A stretch of DNA of 64,000 nt from Platycnemis pennipes (taxonomy: Eukaryota > Arthropoda > Insecta > Odonata > Platycnemididae): positions 126,732,849 through 126,796,848 of the forward strand of contig OW121849.1 of NCBI GenBank assembly GCA_933228895.1, written 5' to 3'. Both the position numbers and the translations under genes were made by a program. How positions within the stretch are numbered: position 1 is the first letter of the stretch; each line of letters opens with the position of its first letter. Positions 37,001-49,000 of this stretch are shown here, one piece after another. A model generated the notes under the pieces. That model saw only the letters and a list, made by a program, of their open reading frames with translations, was not told where the DNA came from and searched no databases.

Positions 37001-40000
37001 AAAAAGAAGAAGGAACAACTTAATCGGCCATATCTTGAGACATGATGGCCTGATGAAGACTATCGTCGAGGGAAAAGTGAACGGGAAATTGGAAAAGGCA
37101 TGCCTCGTATGAGATACATGGAACAGGTTGTGAAGGATGTAAAAGAGAAGAATTACGTCACAATGAAAAGGTTGGCCGATAGAAGAATCGAGTGGAAAGC
37201 TGCGTAAAACCATTCCTAGGATTGTTGACCAATGATGATGATGATAATGAAGTGTCTTTATTCGAGCGAGGTTGTGACTTTAAGTCCCCTTTTCCACCTA
37301 ACCCATCGTCAATCTAACATATAAACATATACATCCATGTTAGGAAACAAAATACAATAAATGTCATTATTGCAATAAAACATAGTATATGTAGTTCCTA
37401 TTAAAAAATACGCGTTACAAGTTTAATGCCAATTTAAATTATAATAGAAGAAAAGAAAACGGTAGTGTAAAAGATTTACATGTGTGGAAAAACGTGAGGA
37501 TTGGAGCAAATATTCATCGATGAAAAAACTCACTACAAGAAAACATAGGGAAGAGATAGAAATAATGCATCGAAGAGCCCTATCACGCGCCCAAAACACT
37601 CAAAAATCAAGGTAGGAGAAGACGAACGGGGACCCAAGATACTGAGAAGCTAATTCGATAGATCCGTTAAAGACTTGAAAAACAACAAGTGGCCAGGAGG
37701 GGTTAAAACAAATGGAGAAATCATCCAGGTGCTTGGGAGTCAAGGTAAAGGAATACTCTTTGGAATAATCAAAGATAGTAACGGCAGTGGGAGAATACCA
37801 GCGGACTTTTAAAAAAAGGGACACGATCACAATTCCGGAGAAACCAAGGATAGAGAAATGCTAGGAACTGATAACTGGAATTAACTAAGTACTTTCTTCT
37901 TCACTATCCCAAAAGTATTTCCAGAGTATAGGAGCATTCAGCCTGGTATCACACACATAGAAAATACTTACTCGGATAGTTAGATAAAGAATGGATGGAA
38001 AGATTTAAGGGAACCTTTCGGAAAACCACGTCGGATTCAGGGAAAGCCTCGGAGCTAGTGAGACAATACTCCGATTAAGGACACTGGCCGAGAAAATAAT
38101 ATCCGTAAACAAGACGTTGTAGGTGGCGTTCACTTGGAAATTGTCTTTGTCATCGTCGAATAGATATAGATTTTCTAGTTACTTGTGGAAATTGAAACAG
38201 ACTTCAATAACCATAGGCAAAATCTAATTTAATTGTGGTTTGAAAATAAAATTAAAACCTGCGACCAGCTGCGGAGAGTCATTTGACTATGCCTCTTTGC
38301 TGCAGAAGGTTTCATAAAACTGCGAAATATCGCTAGGTCATTTACGAAAATAGAGGACGTAAGTTCATTTGACTGCATTTTGCTACGCTGTTATTAGAAT
38401 GTTCGAACAGTTAGCATGAGGAGGGCAATTTGATCAAATAGGAAGTTCAGAGAAAGGATATTTGTGGGCATGATGAGGAAAACATTCGTATTATCCATCA
38501 AAAATGTAGATAAATTTATGGACGAGCCAACAACAGAGTCAAACTAGTTGAGAAGAACATTTGGAGGAAGTATATGATACGGACGATTGGATAAAGAGCA
38601 TGTAGTTTACACAGACAAATAAACCACTGGGTACATAAATATTGCATTGCGATACTGAGAAACCATGGAGATTTGAAAAGCAATGAAAAAATCAATACCC
38701 CAAAAGTATATAATCGATGGTCGGCAAGTTTACTTGGTGGAATTTAGACATAGTGAAGAAGAAAGTACTTAGTTAATTCCACAATTTATTGATGACCTGT
38801 AAAGGTTGAAACCGGTCGAGTCATTCAAAATAAATCGTGGAATTAACTAAGTACTTTCTTCTTCACTATCCCAAAAGTATTTCCAGAGTATAGGAAAATT
38901 AGGATAAAGAAAGGTCAATGACTGATTTTTATCACGCATGAAGTAAAAATGTGGCTGGAGAAGTTTGTAAAAATAGATAATATCATTATTGCCTAAGAAA
39001 ATGAAATATAGATGTTGTCAAATATTGTAGGAGAGCCTAATCACGCACGTTGCCGGGTTTAGACTGATACTTTGAAAAATCAAGAGGCTGAAGTTTATTG
39101 GATGATTATTGGACGAAGACCACCGACAGCTATCGTAATTAATGCTGATAGGGATGGTTGCGCAATTATTCAATGAATGAATTACTCGCAGAAATATGAA
39201 ATAGCGAAGCAAAATCGTTAGCCTGCAGTAAATAGATGTGCCGATGGATGCAGACCAATTTAATAATAAAAAATTCCTTGCCGCTTCCAGAATAAAGGTA
39301 GTTTGAAAAGAACGCAAATCAGATATTAAGGGTGGATTAATTAAAATTATGAAACTCAGGATCAGTTTGAAATGCCATTTCATTGCTGAGAAAATCAGTG
39401 AAATTGGTTAATGAGGGAAGTGGGGATGTCAATAATTAAATCTTATACTTCGGAAAGATAATATACTTATACATATTGTGGATTAGGAAAATATGAGGAA
39501 ACCACTGAGAAATCGAAGTAACCATGGTGGCATATTTTGAATCCCCATCACTTTCCCCACTGATATTACTAGCAATGAATTGTCTAGTAAAGTCCAGGCA
39601 TCCTTTTCTACTTCTTTTTCCTCTTGTTTATCCAAGTTCGGCAAGGGTAACTACCTCATAGTATACTTAATTTAGTACACATAGATACCTCAAGAGGAAA
39701 GGCTTGTTGCAACTAACACATAGTCTTTCCACGTATTTCATCCAACTTTGTTAATTCTCTTAGGGTTCATTTCGGAATTTACCACCTTAAATTATATATA
39801 CGGTACTGCCTTCCTTTTTTTGATGTCGGGAATAATACAAACTTGATATTAAAGGGTACTAAGGATCTAATCTAAGTATTCATGGTGGTATATTTTGTCC
39901 CCCTTCGCTTTCCCCTCTGATATTCCTAGCAATGAATTCTCTAGTACAGTCCAGGCATCCTTTTATCCTTTTTTTCTCTCGTATAACCACGTTTGTCATT

Positions 40001-43000
40001 GTTTAGTAGTTTTCCAAGTATAGTTCACATTCATTCCTTAAAAGGAAAGATTTGTTTTAACTACTACATCGCCGTTCCACGTATTTCATCCACCTTTGTT
40101 AATTTTCTTCAAGTTAAATCCAGAAATTTACCAACTCAAATTATATACTCAGTACTGTCTACCTTTCCTTAATGTCGGAAATCATACAAACTTAATATTA
40201 ACAGGTACTTTTTCTCATCTATTTCATCCTCTTGATCTTCTAAAATTGACCTCCCACATCCTTTTTTTCACTCACTGCGCTTCTCTCATAAGTTATTATT
40301 CATATCCTCATATCGTTGAATGATGTCAACCATAGTTCTCCCCACTTTATGCTTTCCTTATTTCTATCAATCATTTCTACTGTGAAGAAGAAGAGAAGCA
40401 GAGAAGGAGCCATAAGAAAGAAAGGGAGTTCATTAAGTCTCTTTACGTTCCTTTCTATTAATATTCTCCCTCAATGGCATGATGAATACCATATCTAAGA
40501 GCCTACCTGCTATTCCCATCAGACTTCGTCTCCCGTCTGCTTCATTGTTTCAATTACGCTGCCTATAGTTTTAACCTTATCACACTTCAATACTACTCTA
40601 TCTTGTTTCATCTTGCTGTTACAGATTTTCCGATACTAGTACGAAATCTTATTAAATTATTCCTTTTTCCTGTATTCTTCAAATATATCGTAAATTTACT
40701 TTTTTTAATTTATCTTACGTTACTGCAATAACTTGAGTTGGAATATTATCCATATCAAACTATGTATTGATATTTTCGTCAAATATCTAACCCTATAGTA
40801 CTTACGCAGAGCTCAACGTAGTATGCCTCTTTTAAGCCATGTGTGTTAGAATTTTATCGTGACAATGCAGTTTTTCAATTCTACATTCACCTAGAATTAT
40901 TTGCTTTATAAAGTATAGATAATAAATTATCATGGAGTACTTTGAACCCTTCGCAATATATTCCTTTATTTTCAAGGGAGATAAATTATCTCCTAATTGC
41001 ATTTTTCGACTTGAGTCTACAAAGAACTAAAATACGCGAAATTGGCCATTTTAATGACATTTCCGTTCAATGATTGAAAGTAACATTAGCCACGTCGATG
41101 ATTTTATTGAATCTTTTACTGCGTGAGGACGAAGAGACAAATATTATTCAAAGAGAACGGGATTAAGAGCGAGTAAATATGCTTTTTTTGACCAAAGTGT
41201 AAACATTTAAAACAATTTCCTTGAAGAAATTATTCAAATGGCTATTTTACTTATTGACTAAAACTTATAACAATCAACAGGTTGTTTTACCATCCCCAGC
41301 TCCGTTTCCTCCGGCACTGGTAATTCAGTCGCTCGAATTCAACAATGATCGGTGAGTCGATGACGTGATCAAGCGAAACAAAAGCCACCCGAATAACAAT
41401 TGCAAAAAACTGAAGCACAAAATAACTTAAAACATGCTATGGGAGTCCAAACGACACATTATTAACATAAAAACCATCTCAGAAGCGCCTATGACTCCTA
41501 CAGAGATGGTTTCACTACGTATGTTCAAGCACGAATACGTTAAATGAAAATTAAAGGCATAAAAGGCATTGCAACAACGAGTAGTTCTCTAATTCCATAA
41601 CTTTTGTGTATTTATTTCGTCGTCAACAACAACAAAACGTAAATAAACATTACCTTGATATCTGTGAATATTGGAATGGCGGTCCAGTCCCAAGGAATAC
41701 ATAGGTATGGAATTAATCCTATTTTGCAAAATTTGTGGAGGAATACTCGCTAAATGATTAGTGATAACGTTCTTGTGTAGTGATAATGAGGATTGATAGA
41801 AGAATATGCGGTGTGCTGCTGGTAAAATAGCCGACTACGGTGATACCTAGTGTTGGTGGTGGACCCTGATTAAAGCAAGACTCATCGGAAGATAAATGAC
41901 AGAAAATGTCCATAAATACTTCAGACCGCAAAATTATTTGTAATCGTACTGTATATGAGAGTGGTTTCTTAAATAAATTCTATGAACCGCATGCATTCTA
42001 ATGATTATTTATCCTACCACTAATACGTGTTAATTTATATTGGTGAACTGATTGGACTGCATTAAATTAATAGCGCGAGCTGTTTTGGATAGTGAAATGG
42101 AATCCACGTAGCGGGTAAGACATCTTTTTTGTGTAGCAGTGACATTATTTAATTATTCATGCAATGGAGCATAAATTACGGAATGAATGCGTCTGCCTTG
42201 ACTAGGCCAAGTAACTTCAAACGACGACAAATGTCTTTATTTCTTACTGCGCGCGCTCGGAGTTTCATTCTGTAAGCTTGCCGTTGAAACTATATCATAT
42301 GAGAAAGATAAATGGACTGAAAATAAACTATTAAGTGAGAAAAATGAATCTTCTAACGTGTTACGGCACGACACTTCGCGGCAATATCACAGGCGTAATC
42401 AGAGTATTAAGCAATCGCACGCATTTTTCGAGATTTATTTTGCATAATAAAAGTGGTAGGGCCCTAATTATAGTAACCTTGATCGTATGCGTCATTATTA
42501 CTCGTTACCGATCATTTTTTTTGAGGACCCTGGCATTAAATCCGCCATTTTTACATATCGTGCATTATCGTTACCTTAGCACAAATTTTCTCTACCACAC
42601 AGTTAGTGCCAACTTAGTTGGTGGATTCAAACCTTGGCCGCTATTGACGCGGCGGAAGTTGCCCACAGACTTTTGCAAATGACTGTACTTAATGTGAATA
42701 GTCTTTCACATAGAATTTATTTTTCAAGACCTGGGTTGCGTTGTAGGGCCTGGGTGCCAATTACGGTTCTCCATTGTGAGGAGATAGCGTACGATACGCC
42801 TCGGAATCGCAAGCTATCGCCGGAACGAGAAAGAGTAACTGGCTTGTAACTATTCTGACTTGACCCTAAGGTAAAGACAAAAAGGTAAAAACAACGTCCA
42901 TTCCTTAGGCGGTAGTCAAGTCCGCGACGTTTGGGTGGCCGAGCCGGCGTTTTACCGACAAGGCTACCAATAATCATCGGTCAACAATCCTAGGATTGGT

Positions 43001-46000
43001 TTGGCGCAGCCTTCCACTCGATTCTTCTATCTGCCAAACTCTTCAAATTGACGCAGCTCTTCTCTTTTACATCCTTCACAACTTGCTCCATATACCTCAT
43101 ACGAGGTCTGCCTTTTCCATTCTTCCGGTTCACTTTTTCCTCGGCGATTGTCTTCATCAGGCCATCGTGTCTCAAGATGTGGCCCATAAAGTTGTCCCGT
43201 CTTCTTTTTAAGGTTTTCAATAGACATCTCTTCTCTCCCACTCTCCTAAGACTTCTTCGTTTTTCACTCGATCGATCCATTTTATCTTCATCATTCTTCG
43301 GTAGCACCACATTTCAAATGCTTCCAGCCTGGACTTCTCTGCTGCTGCTATTGTCCATGCTTCACTGCAATATATTAGAATGCTCCAAATGTATGTTCTA
43401 ATGAAATGTTTCCTCACTTCCACGCTTTTATTTGCAGCTGTAAGCAGAAATTTCTTCTGGTAAAATGCCTTTTATGCTTGGGCAATTCTACTGGCAAATT
43501 ATCTTTTACTTCGTCCACCACTGGTTACTCCGCTTCCCAGATAACAGAACACCTCCACCTCCTCGATTTTTTGATTTCCTAGTTTAACATTGGTACTGGC
43601 TTCCTTTCTTCTACTGCATACCAATACTTCAGTTTTCTTTTTATTGATCTTCAGATGATATCTGGTTGTTTTTTTGTTCTTTCCATATTTCCTAGTGTCT
43701 TCTTTAAATCTCCTTCTGTTTCTGCCTTGACTGCTATGTCATCGGCGAATCATAGCATACTGATTTTCTCCCCGTGAATATTCACTCCCGGAGACTTTTC
43801 TTTGACTTCTTGGATAGCTTTATCGACGTAGACACTGAATAATACGGGGCCAGTGCACAGCCTTGTCTCACTCTTTTCTTTATGCTTGCTTCTGTACTGC
43901 TGGGTTCTGATTTTATTGTGGCCACCTGGTTTTTATACAAGCTGTGGATAACTCTTCGGTCATTGTATGATACTCCAATTTCTTTCAGAAACTTTAGCAT
44001 CATGTTCCAATCCACGTCAAATGCTTTCTCCAAATATTCAAATGCAACAAGCATCGGTAGATTCTTCTCTATTCTCTTCTATATGAGTAGCCTGAGGGAA
44101 AAAATCGCTTCTCTTGTGCCATTGTTTCTTCTGAACCCGAATTGGTCCTCATCCAGAAACTCGTCAGCTTTTCGGTCTATTCTGCTATACATAATTCTCG
44201 TCAATATCTTCGAGGTAAGTTCCTAGTAGTACTGGCGTCAGGCTTATGGCCCTAAAATGTTCACAGTTCTCAGTCCTCTTCTTTTTGGCAATACAGTTGA
44301 TGATGTTCTTCTCAAAGTCCGTGGGTATCTCTCCTGTAGAGTTCATATCGCATATGGTTTTGTAGAGCTGAGTAAATGTCTTCTCTCCAGCATTTTCAAT
44401 TAGTTCGGCAGAAATATCATCTAACCCGAAGCCTTATTTATCCTCAGATCCCTTAAAGCTGGTTCAAATTCTAATTTTAAGATTGGGCTCCCAAATCATC
44501 CTTATCGAATTCATTTTCTTCTTCGATTACTTCCGCTCTAAGATAGCTTCCATTGTACAAATTTTCCAAGTATTCCTTCCATCTATTCACTTTATCCTCA
44601 TGTTCAATTAAAAGTTCTCCATTCTTGTCCCTTATGCAGCTACATCTTGCAGCCCGTTCCTTGAAGTGATTTATCACAATCCTGTAGGCAACTTCCACAT
44701 TTCCTATTGCGAGGTTGTTTTGTGCATCTTCGCATAGATCCTTCATCCACATTTCCCTTGCTTTTCTCGCTTTACGGTTTATTTCATTCCTGATCCTTTT
44801 GTAGCGAAGTTGCCCTTCTTCAGTTTCCACATTTTTATATTTCCTTCTCTCTTCAATCAATTCTAAGACTTCTTCTGTAATACATGACTTCTTCTTGACA
44901 ACTTTTCTTCTCCCCAGAGCTTCTTTTGCTGCTTCGTTTATCCCGATTTTGATGTTCTCCCATCTCTTTTCCACAGATTTCACAGTTAAATCCTCTTCTA
45001 TTTTGTTTTCCACTGCCTTCTGAAAGGCCAGCCGTAGTTTAAGTTCCTTACGTTTCTCTACTTGCCACACGTTCTTAATTGATTTCTTCCATTTCTTCAG
45101 TTTTAAGTGGCATTTCATCATCACTAAGTTGTGGTCACGGTCGAAATCTGCACCCGGGTAGCTTATGCAGTTCTTCACCTGGTTTCTGAACCTCTGCTTC
45201 ACTAAAATGTAATCAATTAGGAATCTTCTTCTATCCCCGGGCGTTTTCCAGGTATATCTTCTCCGTTGGTGGTTTTTAAACAATGTGTTTGCCAACACCA
45301 ACTTGTGTTGTGTGCAGAATTCTATGAGTCTTTCTCCTCTCTCATTTAGATTTCCCAAGCCATATTTTCCTGTAATTCTTCCATCTTTACCTTCGCCAAC
45401 GACAGCGTTCCAATCTCCTAAAATATTAAGTTTTCTCTCCTGTTACGTGCTTTATTACTTCCGTGATATCTTCATAGACGTATTCCATTTCTTCATCTTC
45501 GTATTCCGACGTAGGCATGTAAACTTGTACCACAATGGTACCTGTAGGCTTGGTCTCAATCATCACCATTATGATCCTCTCACTGTACTGCAGGAGGGCT
45601 ACCACAGCCGCCTTAATATGATCTTGATTACATTGTGCTACGAAATGAGGTTTGAGGAACTAAATTAACACGTAGCCATGGAATATTTGTGCTAAACCCA
45701 TCCCTATTGATAAAAAATTAACAGTTCATTGCAATAAGATTTTAGGAAGTTTTAAATATTAAGAGCATTATAAATCTGAATGGTTCCGTCGCGGAATGCA
45801 CAGAGCTGTTGTACTTTTTTATTTATCCTGTACGACTTCGATCAACCAGAGTGGAGTCAATGCCAATTGCCTGGGGAAGGAAAATTATTATATTCACCTA
45901 TAACGGAAGGGTGATAGCTGAATGGTTTAGATTGGCATTAAGTGGTTCCAAATGTTTCCACGCGGCAGAATATACCCATTCTCTTCTCATATTTTTCTTT

Positions 46001-49000
46001 ATCTCCGCATAATCCCTACCTCTCTTCATTCCATCCTACATCCAAACTGCCTATCCTTCGGTGTTTAACCAACATTCCCCCTCTATCACATCCTTCAAAG
46101 TACCACTGGCCCTCCTCACGCTTTTAATCCACTCACTCAAAAACCTTCTAATTTCTTTAACCAACCTCTTCTCTTCTGCTACTTCCAGCAATACCGGCGA
46201 TTCCTCGTTTGTGCAAATGAGTCATGACAACCAGATATTTCAGCTTTAATATCTTCATATTAGATTTTGAGACTTAAAAAAGTCTAACGTACAGTGAGTA
46301 TCATATGGTGGCTGATCGAAGATTTTCTCAGCGCGGATCATATCCAGTCGTCACTTGCGGGATCTGCTGCGTAGATAGCATTGTCGTCCAAGCTTTCGCG
46401 ACCGTTGCAGGTCGCATCGTTAGGGAAATGATCATTCCCTGATGATGCGCCCTGCAACGGTCGCGAAAGCTTGGGCGACAATGCTATAAACGAAGCAGAT
46501 CCCAAAAGTGACAACTGAAAATATCATATGGTCTTCTTTAGATCGTTGTGCTACGATGAAAACATTACATTTGGGTCAAATGCTTCTTCCATCTGTTCTC
46601 GACGATCTAGACACGGAGCCTGAGAAGAGGTCTTTTCTCGGTGTTATTAATTAGCACTTTTATCAGCCGCTTAAGGAAAGATACAAAATTCCATGGATAT
46701 TAGACTACGCGTTGTTTGTTTTCATAATTACTACCCCGGTTTGTATATTTCCCCGAAAGTTAAAACCATCGCTTCCAGGTAGATACTCATTTCTGTCTAG
46801 TAAGTAGTACATTTGACTCCCGAAAATATTTTTCACTTAAATCACTTTAGTGTCCAATTTCCCAACAAAAATACATCCCATAGCATTTTGCAATTATTTT
46901 GGAAGGCCGGCATTTCACCGTTCAAAATACGTCCTTAAATGCATCAGTTACTGATTCATAGCGTACTAAAGATACTGCGGCGGAAAAAGAAGGAAAAAAT
47001 TGGACATCCTAAATATTTGCTTGTTCTTCCTTAATAATTATACTATAGTTACTCCCGTACGTTAAGTAAATCGGAGTTAAATTATATTTCCAGAGTATCC
47101 CCAAAGCTGTAAATGTTTTCCTTGATCCTTTAAACCTTTAACATAGCGACTGGAAAAAGTGGCGAGCTCCTACCTTCAGTTCCTCTAAGTGACGCTCCTT
47201 CCTGAATCCTCCGTCCTTAACCGGCCCTGCCAATCCTTCCCACACTAGTTTCGCGATGACGTCTATCATGGACCGCATGCTCACGCCGTATCGCTTCAAT
47301 TCCTCCTGGAGCGACCTCTCCATGTTCATCAGGGCCTCGTCGGGCTCCATGGCGGGAGACTCCGCCTGCTGGAGCAGGGCCTTGTCTTTCATCCGGCTCT
47401 TCCTGTTCCTGCCGCCCGTCCCCTTGGAGGCTGACATGGAGGCGCAGGGCGGCGCCAAGGAGGGCGGAAACGCCGCGGCGAACACGTGCCGGTGTGGCGT
47501 CGCGGCCGCGTCCATGAGCTCGACGATGGACGGTGTGGACTCGTACCTCCCCGGCGCCGGGCACACCACGTAGAACAGGTCGCCCGTGGAGTCCTCTGGA
47601 TTGAGGCGGCCCGTCACCTGGAACTTGGCGGATGGACTCGAGCGCAGCAGAGAGGAGATGCAGGCGTGCCACTGCGCAGTGAAGGGGATGTGCCGGGACG
47701 CGGCTGCTTCGCTCAGCATCCTTGATCGGGGAGCGCGATGTGAAACCAAAGGAAGCATGTCAGAGCTGGGCGTCTAATGACCTCCAGGGTGGGTTGTGCA
47801 GACTCGTGCATCGAAATGATCCAAGACAGTCGTCAGTGGACAAGTGAATAGAAAGAATGACAAAGGAAGTCCTCGTATGAGACATATTGGAAATGAAGGT
47901 GAATAACGTAATTCTTCTCTTTCACATACTCCACCATGTATGGTGAATAAGGATAATAAGGTTAGTTGACAGATGATGATAACATCAAAATACTTAGGAA
48001 TATGATTGTCGTTGTTGGCGCATTTCTACTGCAAACTATATTCACTCCCTCGAATAGAAGCACATTAGGTGCGAAATCTGGCAACCATTGTCACAATATT
48101 GCCCCTTATATAAAATTTGATTTTTGACTTCGCGTTATGGAAGACACTCCCTTCATGAGCAAACCGCGGGTGTTTGATTTGAGACAGTCTAGGTCAGTTA
48201 GTACTAAACCGAAGGAGCGGGAAATTCGCAAATTCAGAGCAATCTTTACGCCATATGATTATCATTTTTTCTCAGTGAAATTGTGTATTTGCTCGTATAT
48301 TAGCGAGAATGTCTTTTGTCCCAACAGATATGTATCTAAGAGGGCTGAATACAAATTGAGTGTGAAAACTTATTCTTTTGCGTGATTCATATAGTCAAAA
48401 AACGGTATTTTAGTATGTCTTACGAGCTTCGAAGAAGGAGAGAGCCAAACAAGACTCGGGTAAAATTCGCGCCCTTTCAAAACCAAAACTTATGTGAATA
48501 TGTTTTCAATTCAAATGTGTTAAAGATAATAACTAACATATGTGTCATTGTTAGTGGTTCTCGCTGGCTAAAATAAAATACTAGAGATTCTAAAACGAAT
48601 TTTAAATGAACGCAAGTAATTTTGTAAAAACGCACTGAGTATTTGTTCCAAATTCATTTTCCTTTCTCAGTTGACAACTTTGTCGATCGACTGAAATAAT
48701 ACATTAAATAACTGAGTAAATCTGGCTTTCCTATAACAATTTCTTAAAGATTCGAACCTTAGCCAACGATCAATGAAATAGATTTCAAGGTAAAGCTGTT
48801 TGTGAATATCTATGCCAAATAAATCATGTTTCATATTAATTTTTGTTATATTAACTTTCATTACATGACCGTTATGAATGTAATCAAAAGGTTCGGCACA
48901 CTTCGACAAAAACCCATCTTTCGGCAATCGAGAAAGATAATAACTAAGAAGACAGACGAAAAACTAATTGGAAAATAGTGAATCATGACATTTGAGACTT

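Larger units (their letters stand above)
31597..42687. mobile_element. 11.1-kb unit bounded by 1.65-kb inverted repeats
   Basis: The two arms face each other across a 7.8-kb interior (33255-41033) that holds a LINE with a readable RT, a second LINE fragment, a LINE endonuclease scrap, palindromic elements and a 358-bp tandem duplication. TA flanks both outer edges. It may be one large element with very long terminal inverted repeats that later filled with insertions, or an inverted duplication that trapped a spacer. No intact transposase is visible. Confidence 0.6.
27101..47173 (-). other. ARMC3 intron 8, 20-kb transposon-filled intron
   Basis: Bounded by the exon 8 donor (GTAGGA) and the exon 9 acceptor (cgatcaacag). 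Other introns of the gene are about 0.4-1.7 kb; this one is about 20 kb. It contains nested hAT material, a long inverted-repeat unit, LINEs, SINEs and palindromic elements, listed separately. Confidence 0.85.

Noticed and set aside
39018..39383. 121-codon minus-strand frame
   Set aside because: Hydrophobic AT-rich translation without a family signature, between retroelement fragments.
41640..41760. Tc1/mariner transposase C terminus in the inverted-repeat arms
   Set aside because: The INPI.NLW-like resemblance is faint, no upstream DDE catalytic blocks are visible, and its position relative to the outer terminus does not fit a simple Tc1 element.
42335..42682. 115-codon plus-strand frame
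   Set aside because: Lies wholly within the right inverted-repeat arm and has no recognisable motif; the left arm gives no matching conserved protein.
47217..47672. 151-codon second minus-strand frame inside exon 8
   Set aside because: Out-of-frame reading of a GC-rich exon; Arg/Gly-rich with no family match.
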